DNA of 64,000 nucleotides from Candidatus Syntrophopropionicum ammoniitolerans (GCA_013201395.1 JABMJD010000003.1:83540-147539); one strand, 5' to 3'. Counted from the stretch's first letter, positions 1-9,027 are shown. Numbers and translations: made by a program. Notes: a model not told the origin generated them from the letters alone.

Positions 1-371
1 TGCAGAATATCTGTAATTTCCCCCAAAGACCCTCTAGTTTTATCCTTTACGGTAAGCCCAATAATATCAAAAATATAGTAGGTGTCTTCAGGCAGAGGAA
101 GCAGATTGGTTCGGGTAATTTCCAGTAGTGCCCCTTTAAGTTCTACCGCTCCATTCATATCCGCTATTTCTTTAAATTTAACAATGAGATACCTTTTATG
201 CGGGACGACACTTTCCACTGTCATCAGCTTCCTGGACTCTTTTAGGGACACATACATTTGGCTATTGACTGCAAATCTTTCCGGATGCTCAGTTAGCGGT
301 AGGACCCGGACAGCACCTGTCCTTCCCTGGGTGTTTAAAACCTTGCCCACAGTTATATATTCTTCAGTCAT
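1..371 (-). CDS. rimM: Ribosome maturation factor RimM, N-terminal part (cut by window edge)
   Basis: About 123 codons are visible before the gene leaves the window on the left. RimM binds ribosomal protein S19 and helps mature the 16S rRNA 3' domain of the 30S subunit. The visible start, VGKVLNTQGRTGAVRV, is the typical opening of the RimM beta-barrel, and the last visible residues (GLTVKDKTRGSLGEI) look like the start of the PRC-barrel. The ATG at 369-371 lies three bases after the khpA stop, so the two are probably co-transcribed and translationally coupled. The order rpsP-khpA-rimM is the usual Firmicutes one, and trmD and rplS would be expected next, outside the window. Confidence 0.93.
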   Translation of the reverse strand, partial: MTEEYITVGKVLNTQGRTGAVRVLPLTEHPERFAVNSQMYVSLKESRKLMTVESVVPHKRYLIVKFKEIADMNGAVELKGALLEITRTNLLPLPEDTYYIFDIIGLTVKDKTRGSLGEITDIL

Positions 372-374
372 GAT

Positions 375-602
375 CTAGATTATTTCCACTATCACTTTTT
401 TCTTTTGACGCGCCGCAGCCACTTTGACCACTGCCCTGATCGCCTTTGCAATACGTCCTTGTTTGCCTATAACCTTACCCATATCTCCCCGGGCTACCTG
501 CAGTTCGATTAGAACTGATCTGTCTTTTTCGATCATATTAACCACTACTTCTTCAGGTTGGTCAACGAGAGCCTTGGCCAAAGTTTCCACCAATTCTTTC
601 AT
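375..602 (-). CDS. khpA: KH-domain RNA-binding protein KhpA (YlqC)
   Basis: This 75-residue protein is one KH domain. The nucleic-acid-binding loop is clear as GKVIGKQGRIAKAIR (around residues 42-56), followed by a basic stretch ARQKKKV. KhpA (YlqC/EloR partner family) binds RNA and in several Firmicutes pairs with KhpB/Jag to influence cell elongation and division. It starts 15 bases after the rpsP stop with a good ribosome binding site (GGGAGG), and its stop is three bases from the rimM start. Length and position between rpsP and rimM match the family. Confidence 0.95.
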   Translation of the reverse strand: MKELVETLAKALVDQPEEVVVNMIEKDRSVLIELQVARGDMGKVIGKQGRIAKAIRAVVKVAAARQKKKVIVEII

Positions 603-616
603 TAATAATAGCCTCC

Positions 617-886
617 CTATTCACTGACCTCTCCTGCTGTCTTTTTCAATATTCCAGCCTTATTAAATAAGGCTTTGGCAGTTTCTGAAAGTCTGGCACC
701 CTTGCTGATCCAATCCAGTGCCCTTTCTTCATTAATATTGATCACCACCGGATTTTTTAGGGGGTCATAAAACCCAATTTCCTCAATAAACCTACCATCC
801 CTTGGTGAACGTGAATCAGCAACGACTACACGATAGAAAGGTGTTTTTTTTGCGCCCATTCTTTTTAAGCGGATTTTTACAGCCAT
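617..886 (-). CDS. rpsP: 30S ribosomal protein S16
   Basis: This is an 89-residue S16 with the hallmark N-terminus [19 protein letters not shown] and the motif [19 protein letters not shown]16 is a primary binding protein of the 16S rRNA 5' domain and is needed for 30S assembly. The ATG has a near-perfect Shine-Dalgarno (AGGAGGTGAGG). It sits 24 bases downstream of ffh, so signal recognition and ribosome maturation genes share a transcript here, as in Bacillus. Confidence 0.98.
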   Translation of the reverse strand: MAVKIRLKRMGAKKTPFYRVVVADSRSPRDGRFIEEIGFYDPLKNPVVININEERALDWISKGARLSETAKALFNKAGILKKTAGEVSE

Positions 887-910
887 ATGTCCTCACCTCC
901 TTTTATTGAT

Positions 911-2260
911 CTAATTCATGAAAGGGTTTTTAAGCATTTTGCCACCCTTTTTTAATGTTTTTTCCATATCCAAAAATTGCTTCATCATTTTTTTAGTCTG
1001 CTCAAACTGTTTAAGCAGGCGATTAACGTCCTGTACCGTGGTGCCGCTGCCCCTGGCAATCCTCCTTTTTCTACTGCCGTTAAGCACCCGTTCCGGTTCA
1101 TTTCGCTCCACCCGGGTCATGGAGTTGACAATCGCTTCCACAAAAACGAGCTCTTTTTCTTCCAATTTGATGTCTTTTAACTTCTTTACGCCTCCCAGAC
1201 CAGGGATCATCCCTAAAACCTGTTCCAGGGGGCCAAGTTTTTTTACCTGGTTTAATTGTTCCATAAAATCATCGAGGGTAAAATCCATACTTTTGATTTT
1301 TTTCTGCATTTGGGCCATTTTTTCCGCATTGAAGTTCTCCTGGGCTTTCTCAATTAGAGTCAGCATATCACCCATACCAAGAATTCGTTCCGCCATCCGT
1401 TCCGGATGAAATGGCTCCAAGGTGTCCAGCTTTTCACCGACACCAATAAATTTTATCGGTTTACCTGTAACAGAGCGTACAGAAAGGGCCGCCCCGCCTC
1501 TGGTATCGCCATCTAGTTTGGTCAGGACCACCCCTGCCACACCTAAACGCTGATCAAAGGTCTCAGCTACATTTACTGCCGCCTGGCCGGTCATGGCATC
1601 TACCACCAGCAGTATTTCATGGGGGACAATCGTTTCCTTCATGTTTTCCAGTTCTGCCATAAGTTCTTCATTTACCTCTTGGCGTCCGGCAGTATCAATA
1701 ATGACAATATCTCTGCCCCCTGTAAGGGCACCTTCAACTGAAGCCCGGGCAATATTAACGGGATTTTTCTGCCCCGGCATGGTAAAGACAGGTATATTTA
1801 GCTGGTTACCGAGCACCTCCAGCTGTTTTACCGCTGCCGGCCGGTAGACATCAGCAGCTACCAACAAAGGACGCCGGCCCTGCTTTCGCTGCAGATTAGC
1901 TAATTTGGCGGCAGTTGTTGTTTTACCTGCACCATTTAACCCCACCATCATGATAATAGTGGGCGGCTTGGAGGAAAGATTGATTTTACTATTTTGCCCA
2001 CCCATGAGGATTGTAAGCTCCTCATGCACTATTTTGATCACATGCTGGGCCGGATTTAAGCTGGCCAGCAGCTCCTGGCCGATAGCCCGTTCCCTGATCT
2101 TGGAGACAAAGTCCTTGACAACCCTAAAATTAACATCTGCCTCCAAAAGCGCCAGGCGCACCTCACGCAGGGCCTCATTAACATCAGCTTCGGTAAGGCG
2201 TCCCTTCCCTTTTAATTTTTTAAAGGTTTCCTGCAGCCTTTCAGCCAAATTGGCAAACAT
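911..2260 (-). CDS. ffh: Signal recognition particle protein Ffh (SRP54)
   Basis: Ffh is the SRP GTPase that binds 4.5S/scRNA and signal sequences and docks with FtsY for co-translational membrane targeting. From the ATG at 2260 it has 449 residues, the normal length. The start is chosen because MFANLAERL is the conserved N-terminus and GGGGGTGG lies just upstream; an in-frame ATG 33 bases earlier adds a non-conserved tail. The four-helix N domain is followed by the G domain (P-loop GLNGAGKTTT, DTAGRQ, TKLDGD) and a methionine-rich M domain with the RNA-binding motif RKRRIARGSGT. It follows ylxM by about 57 bases. Confidence 0.97.
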   Translation of the reverse strand: MFANLAERLQETFKKLKGKGRLTEADVNEALREVRLALLEADVNFRVVKDFVSKIRERAIGQELLASLNPAQHVIKIVHEELTILMGGQNSKINLSSKPPTIIMMVGLNGAGKTTTAAKLANLQRKQGRRPLLVAADVYRPAAVKQLEVLGNQLNIPVFTMPGQKNPVNIARASVEGALTGGRDIVIIDTAGRQEVNEELMAELENMKETIVPHEILLVVDAMTGQAAVNVAETFDQRLGVAGVVLTKLDGDTRGGAALSVRSVTGKPIKFIGVGEKLDTLEPFHPERMAERILGMGDMLTLIEKAQENFNAEKMAQMQKKIKSMDFTLDDFMEQLNQVKKLGPLEQVLGMIPGLGGVKKLKDIKLEEKELVFVEAIVNSMTRVERNEPERVLNGSRKRRIARGSGTTVQDVNRLLKQFEQTKKMMKQFLDMEKTLKKGGKMLKNPFMN

Positions 2261-2317
2261 AGTTGTCCACCCCCTATCTTTGTTTCTCCACAAAAATCAA
2301 TATTGTTTAGATTCTCA

Positions 2318-2662
2318 CTACATTTCCAGGACTTCCCCAATATTTTTCTGTGCCTCGCGCAGCCTATTTCTGTTTTCTGCCGTTTCGCATTCCTTGAGTA
2401 TAGCAACAACGGCAGTAAGTTTATCTCTTTCCACTGTTGATTTTCTCGCCAACCCCAGCTTTTCTTCATATTTTTTTAATATCTGTTCCGCTCTTTTCAA
2501 GGTATCATATACCGCCTGGCGTGTTACCTTAAATTCAGCGGCAATTTCAGCCAGGGACAGATTCTGACAGTAGTATAATTCCATATAATCTTTTTGACGC
2601 TCAGTTAGAAGTACACCATAGAAATCAAAAAGCATATTCATCCAGGCTACCTTCTCAAGCAA
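2318..2662 (-). CDS. ylxM: YlxM/p13-like helix-turn-helix protein
   Basis: This 114-residue protein resembles YlxM/p13, a sigma-70 region 4-like helix-turn-helix protein encoded before ffh in Gram-positive bacteria; streptococcal YlxM modulates SRP activity. The motif [40 protein letters not shown] (in pieces: [13 protein letters not shown], then SLAEIAAEF, then [10 protein letters not shown]) is the family signature. The start is probably TTG at 2660-2662, behind AGGAAGGGGG; ATG codons at residues 8 and 10 are alternatives. The C-terminal third is charged and probably helical. About 250 bases upstream, before the divergent aminotransferase, show no further gene and no convincing promoter. 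Confidence 0.88.
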   Translation of the reverse strand: MLEKVAWMNMLFDFYGVLLTERQKDYMELYYCQNLSLAEIAAEFKVTRQAVYDTLKRAEQILKKYEEKLGLARKSTVERDKLTAVVAILKECETAENRNRLREAQKNIGEVLEM

Positions 2663-2913
2663 CTACTTGCCCCCTTCCTCTCGCCGTGCCGGCAACCCGG
2701 CCTTTTGGGCAAAAATTAGGTTATGTCACCCGATGCAGCTGAACAAACCTTACCTTTACAGTACTGCTTTATGCTCACTGCAAAGGTGATAAGCTTTACA
2801 GGTAGATTCTAAACAATTGCTTCCTTGGTGTCAAGCAAAAAACACTTATTTTATTTTCATGAAGGTTATTTTGACCAGGGGAAAGAAAATCTTATAGCGG
2901 AGGTGCAGTAGTA

Positions 2914-4335
2914 TTGAAAACTAAATCAGACAGAAATCGAAAAAGCACAAAACCAGCAAATTTTATCCCACTTGAAGAAGCGGTTAAACAAAGTCGGCAA
3001 CAGGTAGCAGAAAACCATAAGACCTACTTAAATTCAGGACTGGCCACGATGTTGGGACTTCTAGACTTTGACAAACAGTTTGTACGTGCCGAGGGAATTT
3101 ATGTTTGGGACAGCAAAGGTGTCAAATATATGGATTTTCTAGGCGCTTATGGTGCCCTGAACACAGGACACAACCATCCCCAAATCCTGGCTGCAATTGA
3201 TCAGGTAAAAGGAATGCCCAACCTGCTCCAGGTTTCTCTTGGTACGATTGTAGCCGCCCTGGCCAAAAATCTAGCCCTGGTGACACCGGGTAACCTGCAG
3301 CGTTCCTTTATTTGCAACAGCGGGGCGGAGGCAGTAGAAGGAGCCCTAAAACTAGCCCGTGCTGCCAGCGGCCGGCAAAAATTGATCTACTGTGAAGGTT
3401 CTTTTCATGGTAAAACCTTGGGCGCTTTAGCGGTAACCGGGCGGGGCAAATACCAAAAGGTATTTCAGCCCCTGGTACCGGGCTGCACGGCAGTACCCTA
3501 CGGCGACCTTGATTCCCTAACCGAAGAACTTAAAAAAGAAGACGTAGCCGCCTTTATACTTGAACCTATACAGGGTGAAGGAGGAATTATAATTCCACCT
3601 TCGGGTTACCTTGCTGGGGTGAGAAAAATCTGCTCCCAGTATGGAACCCTGCTAATTATTGATGAAATTCAAACCGGGTTGGGGCGCACAGGTAAATTGT
3701 TTGCTTGCCAACATGATGATATCACACCGGATATTATGTGTCTGGCCAAATCTCTGGGCGGTGGTGTTATGCCGGCAGGTGCCTACATTACCACTGATGA
3801 AATATGGAAAAAGGCCTATGGGGGTATGGACAAAGCACTGCTGCATACTTCAACTTTTGGGGGTAACACCTGGGCTGCGGCGGCAGCCATAGCCTCATTG
3901 GAGGTAATACTTGAGGAAAACCTGCCCCAGAAGGCCGGGGAAACAGGCGCCTATCTGCTCCAAGGACTGACTCGTTTAAAGGAAAAGTACCCACTGATCA
4001 AGGATGTGCGGGGCCGGGGGTTGATGGCCGGTATCGAATTTAACCAGCCGGGGGCTATGGCCTCCAAGATTTCCTTCGGCCTGGCCACCAAGCTCTCAGA
4101 GGAATATCTAGGTAGCCTGGTGGCGGGGGAACTGATGAACAAACATCACATAATTACTGCCTATACCCTGAACAATCCTAACGTGATTAGGCTGGAACCA
4201 CCGTTAGGTGTCACCAGGGAGCAAATTGACATTGTTCTGGTAGCCCTGGAGGATATTTTCACTAAACACAGGGGCTTTCTTAGTGCTGCTAAATCAGGGG
4301 CCAAGTCAATAATTAAATCTTTCATCAAAAAATAA
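2914..4335 (+). CDS. Class III PLP aminotransferase, putrescine aminotransferase-like
   Basis: This 473-residue PLP enzyme most resembles putrescine:2-oxoglutarate aminotransferase (PatA/YgjG), which turns putrescine into 4-aminobutanal; ornithine or acetylornithine transaminases are alternatives. Visible motifs are the phosphate-binding NSGAEAVEGALKLAR, the PLP-ring Asp in IIDEIQTGLGRTGK, and the Schiff-base Lys in LAKSLGGGVMPAGA. The terminal ITAYTLNNPNVIRLEPPL also fits the putrescine subgroup. The start is TTG at 2914 behind GCGGAGGTG. It is the only plus-strand gene in this block and converges on the methylthioadenosine salvage genes. Methylthioadenosine is a by-product of polyamine synthesis, so a shared polyamine theme is plausible (inference). 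Confidence 0.85.
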   Translation: MKTKSDRNRKSTKPANFIPLEEAVKQSRQQVAENHKTYLNSGLATMLGLLDFDKQFVRAEGIYVWDSKGVKYMDFLGAYGALNTGHNHPQILAAIDQVKGMPNLLQVSLGTIVAALAKNLALVTPGNLQRSFICNSGAEAVEGALKLARAASGRQKLIYCEGSFHGKTLGALAVTGRGKYQKVFQPLVPGCTAVPYGDLDSLTEELKKEDVAAFILEPIQGEGGIIIPPSGYLAGVRKICSQYGTLLIIDEIQTGLGRTGKLFACQHDDITPDIMCLAKSLGGGVMPAGAYITTDEIWKKAYGGMDKALLHTSTFGGNTWAAAAAIASLEVILEENLPQKAGETGAYLLQGLTRLKEKYPLIKDVRGRGLMAGIEFNQPGAMASKISFGLATKLSEEYLGSLVAGELMNKHHIITAYTLNNPNVIRLEPPLGVTREQIDIVLVALEDIFTKHRGFLSAAKSGAKSIIKSFIKK

Positions 4336-4347
4336 AGACTACTTGGT

Positions 4348-4458
4348 CTAATAGGATGATCAGATTAACAAGATAGAAACCAATGTTTAACGACGGTAGC
4401 GAAAATTGCCCCTGGTGGGGTATGGTTTTCATCCTGTTAATCTTTTAAATCCTATTAG
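4348..4458. repeat. Long imperfect inverted repeat at a convergent gene junction
   Basis: The left arm begins CTAATAGGAT at 4348 and the right arm ends with its exact complement at 4458. Further matching words inside the arms are AGATTAACA and GAAACCA or GAAAACCA. Each arm is about 36 bases with a few mismatches, around a loop of about 40 bases. It fills the gap between the aminotransferase and the deaminase, which face each other, so it may end both transcripts. It resembles the element at 54398-54479, which shares ACAGGATGAA-type words. Confidence 0.7.
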
Positions 4459-4475
4459 CCCTTTGATCTACTGAA

Positions 4476-5777
4476 CTATTTTTTGCCTACTAGCCTGTCA
4501 GCGCATTTTTGCGCCTGGGCCATAACTTCCTCTTCGTCCATCGTCAGTACCTTCCGCCCCTCCATCACTATTTGCCCATTGATAATCACTGTATCTACAT
4601 CGGCAGCATTGGCAGCATAGACCAGATGAGCCACTAAATCATGCCGCGGATAGAGATGAGGACGCTGCAGATCAACTAAAATTAGGTCTGCCAATCTGCC
4701 TGGTTCCAAAAGCCCCAGATCCCCCAGGCCCAGGGCTATCGCCCCATTATAAGTGGCCATTTTTAGTGTCTCAAAGGCAGGTAGGGCCATAGCATCCCTC
4801 GTAGCTACCTTCTGCAGGAAGCTAGCCGTGCGCATTTCCTCGATCATATCCAGGTTGTTGTTACTGGCAGCCCCATCTGTGCCCAGGGCCACATCTACAC
4901 CAGCTTTGATTAAATCAGCCACAGGAGCAATACCGCTGGCCAATTTCATATTGCACTGTGGGCAGTGGACAACCCCCACCATATTGCTGGCCAGTAATTC
5001 TATTTCCTCTTGATCAAGATATATACAGTGGGCTGCCAAAACCGGGTTGTGGAAAAGGTTTAGGGAATCTAGGTGGCGTACAGGCGTTGTACTGTATTCC
5101 TTTTTAATTTTCTCTACCTCATCTACTGCTTCAGCCACGTGGGTATGTATAGCCACGCCATAATTAGCGGCCATTTCAATAATCAACCTTAGAATGTCAG
5201 GGGGACAGGTGTAGGCGGAATGAGGCCCAAACATTGTTGTGATCCTGCCATCTGCCTTGCCGTGCCATTTTTCAATGAACTTGACGCTTTCATCTATTGC
5301 CACATCAATATTAGAATCATCACCAATCAAGCCCCGGGAAAGACAGGCCCTCATGCCGCTTTCCTCAACAGCACGGGCTACCTCGTTCATTTGAAAATAC
5401 ATATCGGCAAATGCTATTGTACCGGATTTAATCATTTCCAAGCAGGATAACTTGGCGCCCCAGTAAAAGTCCTCCTGTTGTAGCTTTTTTTCTAGCGGCC
5501 ATATTCTATCGTTTAGCCATTTCATGAGCGGTAGATCATCAGCATAGCCCCGCATGAGGCTCATAGAAGCATGGGTGTGGGCATTGACAAAACCGGGCAG
5601 GGCTACCATTCCAGCAGCGTCAATAGTTTTTTCCGCTTTAAAATCAGCCGGTGCTGAACCTCTCTTGCCTACAGACACAATTCGATCACCAGAGATGGCA
5701 ATTTCCCCATCCTCAATGATGCTATCATGCCCTACCATAGTAATTATAGCTGCTCCTTGGATTAGAATGCTGTTCAT
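4476..5777 (-). CDS. mtaD: 5-methylthioadenosine/S-adenosylhomocysteine deaminase
   Basis: This 433-residue amidohydrolase belongs to the MtaD/DadD family, which deaminates methylthioadenosine, S-adenosylhomocysteine or 5'-deoxyadenosine to the inosine forms. Metal ligands are visible in NAHTHASMSLMRG, in the later AIHTHVAE, and in LGTDGAASNNNLDM; substrate-site motifs include GPHSAYTCPPDIL and HCPQCNMKLASG. The ATG follows AGGGGGATAAATC. It comes 26 bases after the AhcY homologue and is last in the run mtnP-mtnA-ahcY-mtaD, so these enzymes probably act on the same nucleosides. Which substrate dominates cannot be read from sequence. Confidence 0.93.
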   Translation of the reverse strand: MNSILIQGAAIITMVGHDSIIEDGEIAISGDRIVSVGKRGSAPADFKAEKTIDAAGMVALPGFVNAHTHASMSLMRGYADDLPLMKWLNDRIWPLEKKLQQEDFYWGAKLSCLEMIKSGTIAFADMYFQMNEVARAVEESGMRACLSRGLIGDDSNIDVAIDESVKFIEKWHGKADGRITTMFGPHSAYTCPPDILRLIIEMAANYGVAIHTHVAEAVDEVEKIKKEYSTTPVRHLDSLNLFHNPVLAAHCIYLDQEEIELLASNMVGVVHCPQCNMKLASGIAPVADLIKAGVDVALGTDGAASNNNLDMIEEMRTASFLQKVATRDAMALPAFETLKMATYNGAIALGLGDLGLLEPGRLADLILVDLQRPHLYPRHDLVAHLVYAANAADVDTVIINGQIVMEGRKVLTMDEEEVMAQAQKCADRLVGKK

Positions 5778-5803
5778 GATTTATCCCCCTGTATGTTTTA
5801 TTA

Positions 5804-7069
5804 TTATTGCCATTCGCTGAGATAAGCTTTTTGTTTTTCATTTAGGCTGTCTATGGTTATAGCCTGAGATTTCAGTTTAAGTTCTGCTACCAGCTGGTCA
5901 ATTTCTGCGGGTATCGGGTAGAGTTTTTTTGCCAGGGAGCCACTTTTTTCCCTGATGTATCTTGCTGAGAGGGCCTGAATGCCAAAAGACATATCCATAA
6001 TTTCCACTGGGTGTCCATCCCCGGCCGCCAGATTGACCAGCCGGCCGGCGGCAGTCAAATAGATTCGCCTCCCATCCGCAAATAGAAACTGTTCAATGTT
6101 TTGACGAACCACACTGCTCCTTTCCGCTAGGGTATCCAGGTGCTCCTTATTAATCTCCACGTCAAAATGGCCCGCGTTGGCCAGCATTGCCCCATCCCTC
6201 ATAAGCTTAAAATGGCGCCCTTCCAAGGTATCCCGGCACCCTGTTACAGTGATAAAAATATCCCCACGGGCAGCAGCCTCCACGCTGCCCATCACCTGGT
6301 AACCCTCCATCAGTGCTTCCAACGCCCGAACGGGATCAACTTCACAAACTATAACATGGGCCCCCAGTCCCCTGGCTCGCATGGCCACACCTTTACCACA
6401 CCAGCCGTAGCCCAGTACCACTACTGTTTTGCCGGCTACTGCCAGGTTAGTAGTGCGCATGATTGCCGACCACACCGATTCCCCCGTGCCATAACGATTA
6501 TCAAAAAGAAACTTGCACCGGGCGTTATTCACGGCCATCATTGGGAAAAGCAGCTTTCCTTCCCGTTCCAGGTTAACCAGTCGACGCACACCTGTGGTAG
6601 TTTCCTCACAACCTCCGATAACTTCCGATGCTTGATCCGCCCGCTCAGTATGCAATAAATTTACCAGATCCCCGCCATCATCGATAATCACCTGGGGATG
6701 GGAATTAAGAACAGACAGAAGGTGTTCCCGGTACTCGGCATCGGAGGCATTGTGCCAGGCAAAAACCTTAACACCTACTGCAGCCAGGCCGGCAGCCACA
6801 TCATCCTGGGTAGACAGTGGGTTGGAACCAGTAACTGCTACCTCCTCTGCCCCACCGGCCTTGATTACTTCAGCCAGATAGGCAGTTTTAGCCTCCAGGT
6901 GGATGGAAAGGGCTACCCTGAGGCCTTTGAAGGGCAGTTCCCGGGCAAATTCTCCCTTAATAGAGTTAAGTACCGGCATGTGCTCCTGCACCCACTGGAT
7001 TTTTAGTCTACCACCCGGTGCCAGTCCAATATCTCTAACAGCATAATCAGGCATTTTTTCGGCCCCCAT
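5804..7069 (-). CDS. ahcY: S-adenosylhomocysteine (or S-inosylhomocysteine) hydrolase
   Basis: This NAD-dependent AdoHcyase-family enzyme of about 420 residues cleaves S-adenosylhomocysteine or a deaminated analogue to homocysteine plus nucleoside. The NAD fold GYGWCGKGVAMRARGLGA and the substrate region GCEETTTGVRRL and NNARCKFLFDNRYGTGES are clear. It belongs to the shorter Thermotoga/archaeal-type branch: the usual Cys of YGCRES is Thr and the C-terminal KPxxYRY tail is absent, ending instead in EKQKAYLSEW. The true start may be the ATG at 7054, which has GGGGG eight bases upstream, rather than 7069. Its neighbour mtaD makes S-inosylhomocysteine a possible substrate (inference from methanogen work on this branch). 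Confidence 0.9.
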   Translation of the reverse strand: MGAEKMPDYAVRDIGLAPGGRLKIQWVQEHMPVLNSIKGEFARELPFKGLRVALSIHLEAKTAYLAEVIKAGGAEEVAVTGSNPLSTQDDVAAGLAAVGVKVFAWHNASDAEYREHLLSVLNSHPQVIIDDGGDLVNLLHTERADQASEVIGGCEETTTGVRRLVNLEREGKLLFPMMAVNNARCKFLFDNRYGTGESVWSAIMRTTNLAVAGKTVVVLGYGWCGKGVAMRARGLGAHVIVCEVDPVRALEALMEGYQVMGSVEAAARGDIFITVTGCRDTLEGRHFKLMRDGAMLANAGHFDVEINKEHLDTLAERSSVVRQNIEQFLFADGRRIYLTAAGRLVNLAAGDGHPVEIMDMSFGIQALSARYIREKSGSLAKKLYPIPAEIDQLVAELKLKSQAITIDSLNEKQKAYLSEWQ

Positions 7070-7086
7070 TATTTTTGGTTTTTGCT

Positions 7087-8118
7087 CTACATTTCCCTCA
7101 GGTTTTCACCATAAGGTGACTGTACTATACCCCTGTCAGTGATTATAGCAGTGATTAAATTGTGTGGTGTCACATCAAAAGCCGGGTTCCAAACCTTAAT
7201 CCCGGCCGGGGCCAAAAGGTGCCCCCCGTGGTGGGTGACCTCCCACTGATCACGTTCCTCTATGGGAATTCCACTGCCATTTTTTAGGTCTAGATCAACA
7301 GTGGAGAAGGGTGCCGCCACATAAAAAGGAATATTGTGCGCCTCAGCCATTACCGCTAGTCCATATGTTCCTATTTTATTGGCCACATCCCCATTAGAAG
7401 CTATCCGATCAGCCCCCACAATAACGAGGTCAACCTTTTTTTTGGCCATGAGGAAACCAGCCATGTTATCTGTGATCAGTGTTACCGGTATGTTTTCCTG
7501 CAGCATTTCCAGGGCTGTTAGCCTGGCACCCTGTAGAAGGGGTCTTGTTTCACCGGCGTAAACACTAATGTTTTTTCCTGCAGCGTGGGCGGCCCTGACA
7601 ACTCCTAAAGCTGTGCCGTAGCCGGCTGTGGCCAGGGCCCCCGCATTACAATGGGTGAGAATATTACCATCTTGCGGCACAAGTTCTTGCCCATATTGGC
7701 CAATGCGGCGATTGCCCAAAATATCTTCATTAAAAATGGTGTGGGCTTCCTCCAGGAGCAGTCCCTTAAACTCTGTCGGATCACCGGTAGCACCACCAAG
7801 TTCCTGTAAAAGTTGAGTCAAGGCCCAACTTAAATTAACCGCCGTAGGACGGGTAGCAGCCAGCTCTCGGGCCGCTGTTTCCATCTCTTTTAAGAATATT
7901 TCCCTTTTGTTGGCCACTGCCCCGGAGGCAGCCAGGACCAACCCGTAGGCAGCGGCAGCACCAATGGCCGGTGCCCCCCGCACAACCATATTTTTAATGG
8001 CAGAAGCAACATCACGGTGGTCAAAACATTTAATATATACTATTTCCCCGGGTAGTTTTGTCTGATCCAACAGCTCCAGGCATTCCTCACCCGACAACCA
8101 ACGCATAGTCTCCAACAT
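7087..8118 (-). CDS. mtnA: S-methyl-5-thioribose-1-phosphate isomerase
   Basis: MtnA converts methylthioribose-1-phosphate to methylthioribulose-1-phosphate, the step after MtnP in methionine salvage. The catalytic Cys lies in THCNAGALATAGYGTALG and the catalytic Asp in GADRIASNGDVANKIGTYG; RGAPAIGAAAAYG is the N-terminal signature. The start is taken at ATG 8118 (MLETMRWLSG, the usual N-terminus) with GGTGGGAG just upstream; a GTG at 8130 is in frame. No later Mtn enzymes (mtnB, mtnW, mtnX, mtnD) appear in the window, so the pathway may continue elsewhere or through a class II aldolase route. Confidence 0.95.
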   Translation of the reverse strand: MLETMRWLSGEECLELLDQTKLPGEIVYIKCFDHRDVASAIKNMVVRGAPAIGAAAAYGLVLAASGAVANKREIFLKEMETAARELAATRPTAVNLSWALTQLLQELGGATGDPTEFKGLLLEEAHTIFNEDILGNRRIGQYGQELVPQDGNILTHCNAGALATAGYGTALGVVRAAHAAGKNISVYAGETRPLLQGARLTALEMLQENIPVTLITDNMAGFLMAKKKVDLVIVGADRIASNGDVANKIGTYGLAVMAEAHNIPFYVAAPFSTVDLDLKNGSGIPIEERDQWEVTHHGGHLLAPAGIKVWNPAFDVTPHNLITAIITDRGIVQSPYGENLREM

Positions 8119-8253
8119 GCTGTCTCCCACCCCCCATTATTTCCATCGGGCTAACAATACCGGGCCTTACAGGGTATTGAACAGACCTGCAGAATAGAGA
8201 AATTATTAATTAGATCTGCTATCCAATTCTCCAGGTTTGATGACCCATGTTCA

Positions 8254-9027
8254 TCAGGTGACTTTGGAACAAGAGCAGGTGCTGTTTTCCTCAATCTGTT
8301 CAATAACCTGCATCAGGAGCTTTCTGATATTTCCCCCATTTTGGATCATGGTATCTATAACCTCCTGATGGGAAAGCCTGGCGGGAGATATACCGGCACC
8401 AAAATTTGTGACCATAGCTATTGTGGAATAGCATATTCCCGCCTCCCGGGCCAGGGGGGCTTCAGGTACACCGGTCATACCGACCAGATCCCCACCCAAC
8501 ATGCGGTACATCTTAATTTCCGCCGCTGTTTCAAAGCGCGGTCCCTCCGTGCACACATAGACACCCATTTTGTGATATATTAACCCCAGGTTCTCAGCAG
8601 CCTGTGCCAGGGACTCCCTCAACCGAGGACAATATGGTTCGGTCATATCGGTATGGACCACCCCGGCGTCACCCCCGGCAAAAAAGGTTTGCTCCCTAAA
8701 TTTTGTAAAATCTAGAAATTGATCTACAAATATTAAATGTCCCGGCTCCATGACCGGATTTAAGGATCCTACTGCCGCTGTAGCCAGAATATTTTGCACT
8801 CCCAGCCTTTTTAGCGCGTCTATGTTGGCCCGGTAGTTAACCATGTTAGGCGGAATCGAGTGTCCCTCCCCATGACGGTTCATAAAAGCCACCAACTTGC
8901 TCTGGTGTTTACCAATCCGGAGCACAACATCCCCATATGGCGTTGAAACCTTCTCATCTCTGATCTCCTGCAAAATATCCGGATCATATACACCGGTACC
9001 ACCGATAATAGCCGTTTTAATGTCCAT
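8254..9027 (-). CDS. mtnP: Methylthioadenosine/methylthioinosine phosphorylase family
   Basis: A 257-residue nucleoside phosphorylase of the MtnP/MTIP/PNP type. The phosphate-binding start IIGGTGVYDPDI, the motifs MNRHGEGHSIPPNMVNYRANI and CTEGPRFETAAEIKMYRMLG, and GMTGVPEAPLAREAGICYS are clear. The start is ATG 9027 (MDIKTAIIGG) behind GGGGGGGGAAGG; the in-frame upstream ATG adds a non-conserved tail. It could split methylthioadenosine or, given the deaminase in the cluster, methylthioinosine; family members switch base preference by few residues. The C-terminus ends in an unusual TCSCSK. The 135 bases between it and mtnA hold two small hairpins but no gene. Confidence 0.88.
   Translation of the reverse strand: MDIKTAIIGGTGVYDPDILQEIRDEKVSTPYGDVVLRIGKHQSKLVAFMNRHGEGHSIPPNMVNYRANIDALKRLGVQNILATAAVGSLNPVMEPGHLIFVDQFLDFTKFREQTFFAGGDAGVVHTDMTEPYCPRLRESLAQAAENLGLIYHKMGVYVCTEGPRFETAAEIKMYRMLGGDLVGMTGVPEAPLAREAGICYSTIAMVTNFGAGISPARLSHQEVIDTMIQNGGNIRKLLMQVIEQIEENSTCSCSKVT

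Noticed and set aside
1905..2567. Plus-strand 220-codon frame over ffh and ylxM
   Set aside because: Antisense shadow; composition is Ser/Thr-rich noise and both minus-strand genes are certain.
2684..2702. GCCGG/CCGGC hairpin followed by TTTT near ylxM
   Set aside because: On the plus strand there is no gene to end, and on the minus strand no T-run follows.
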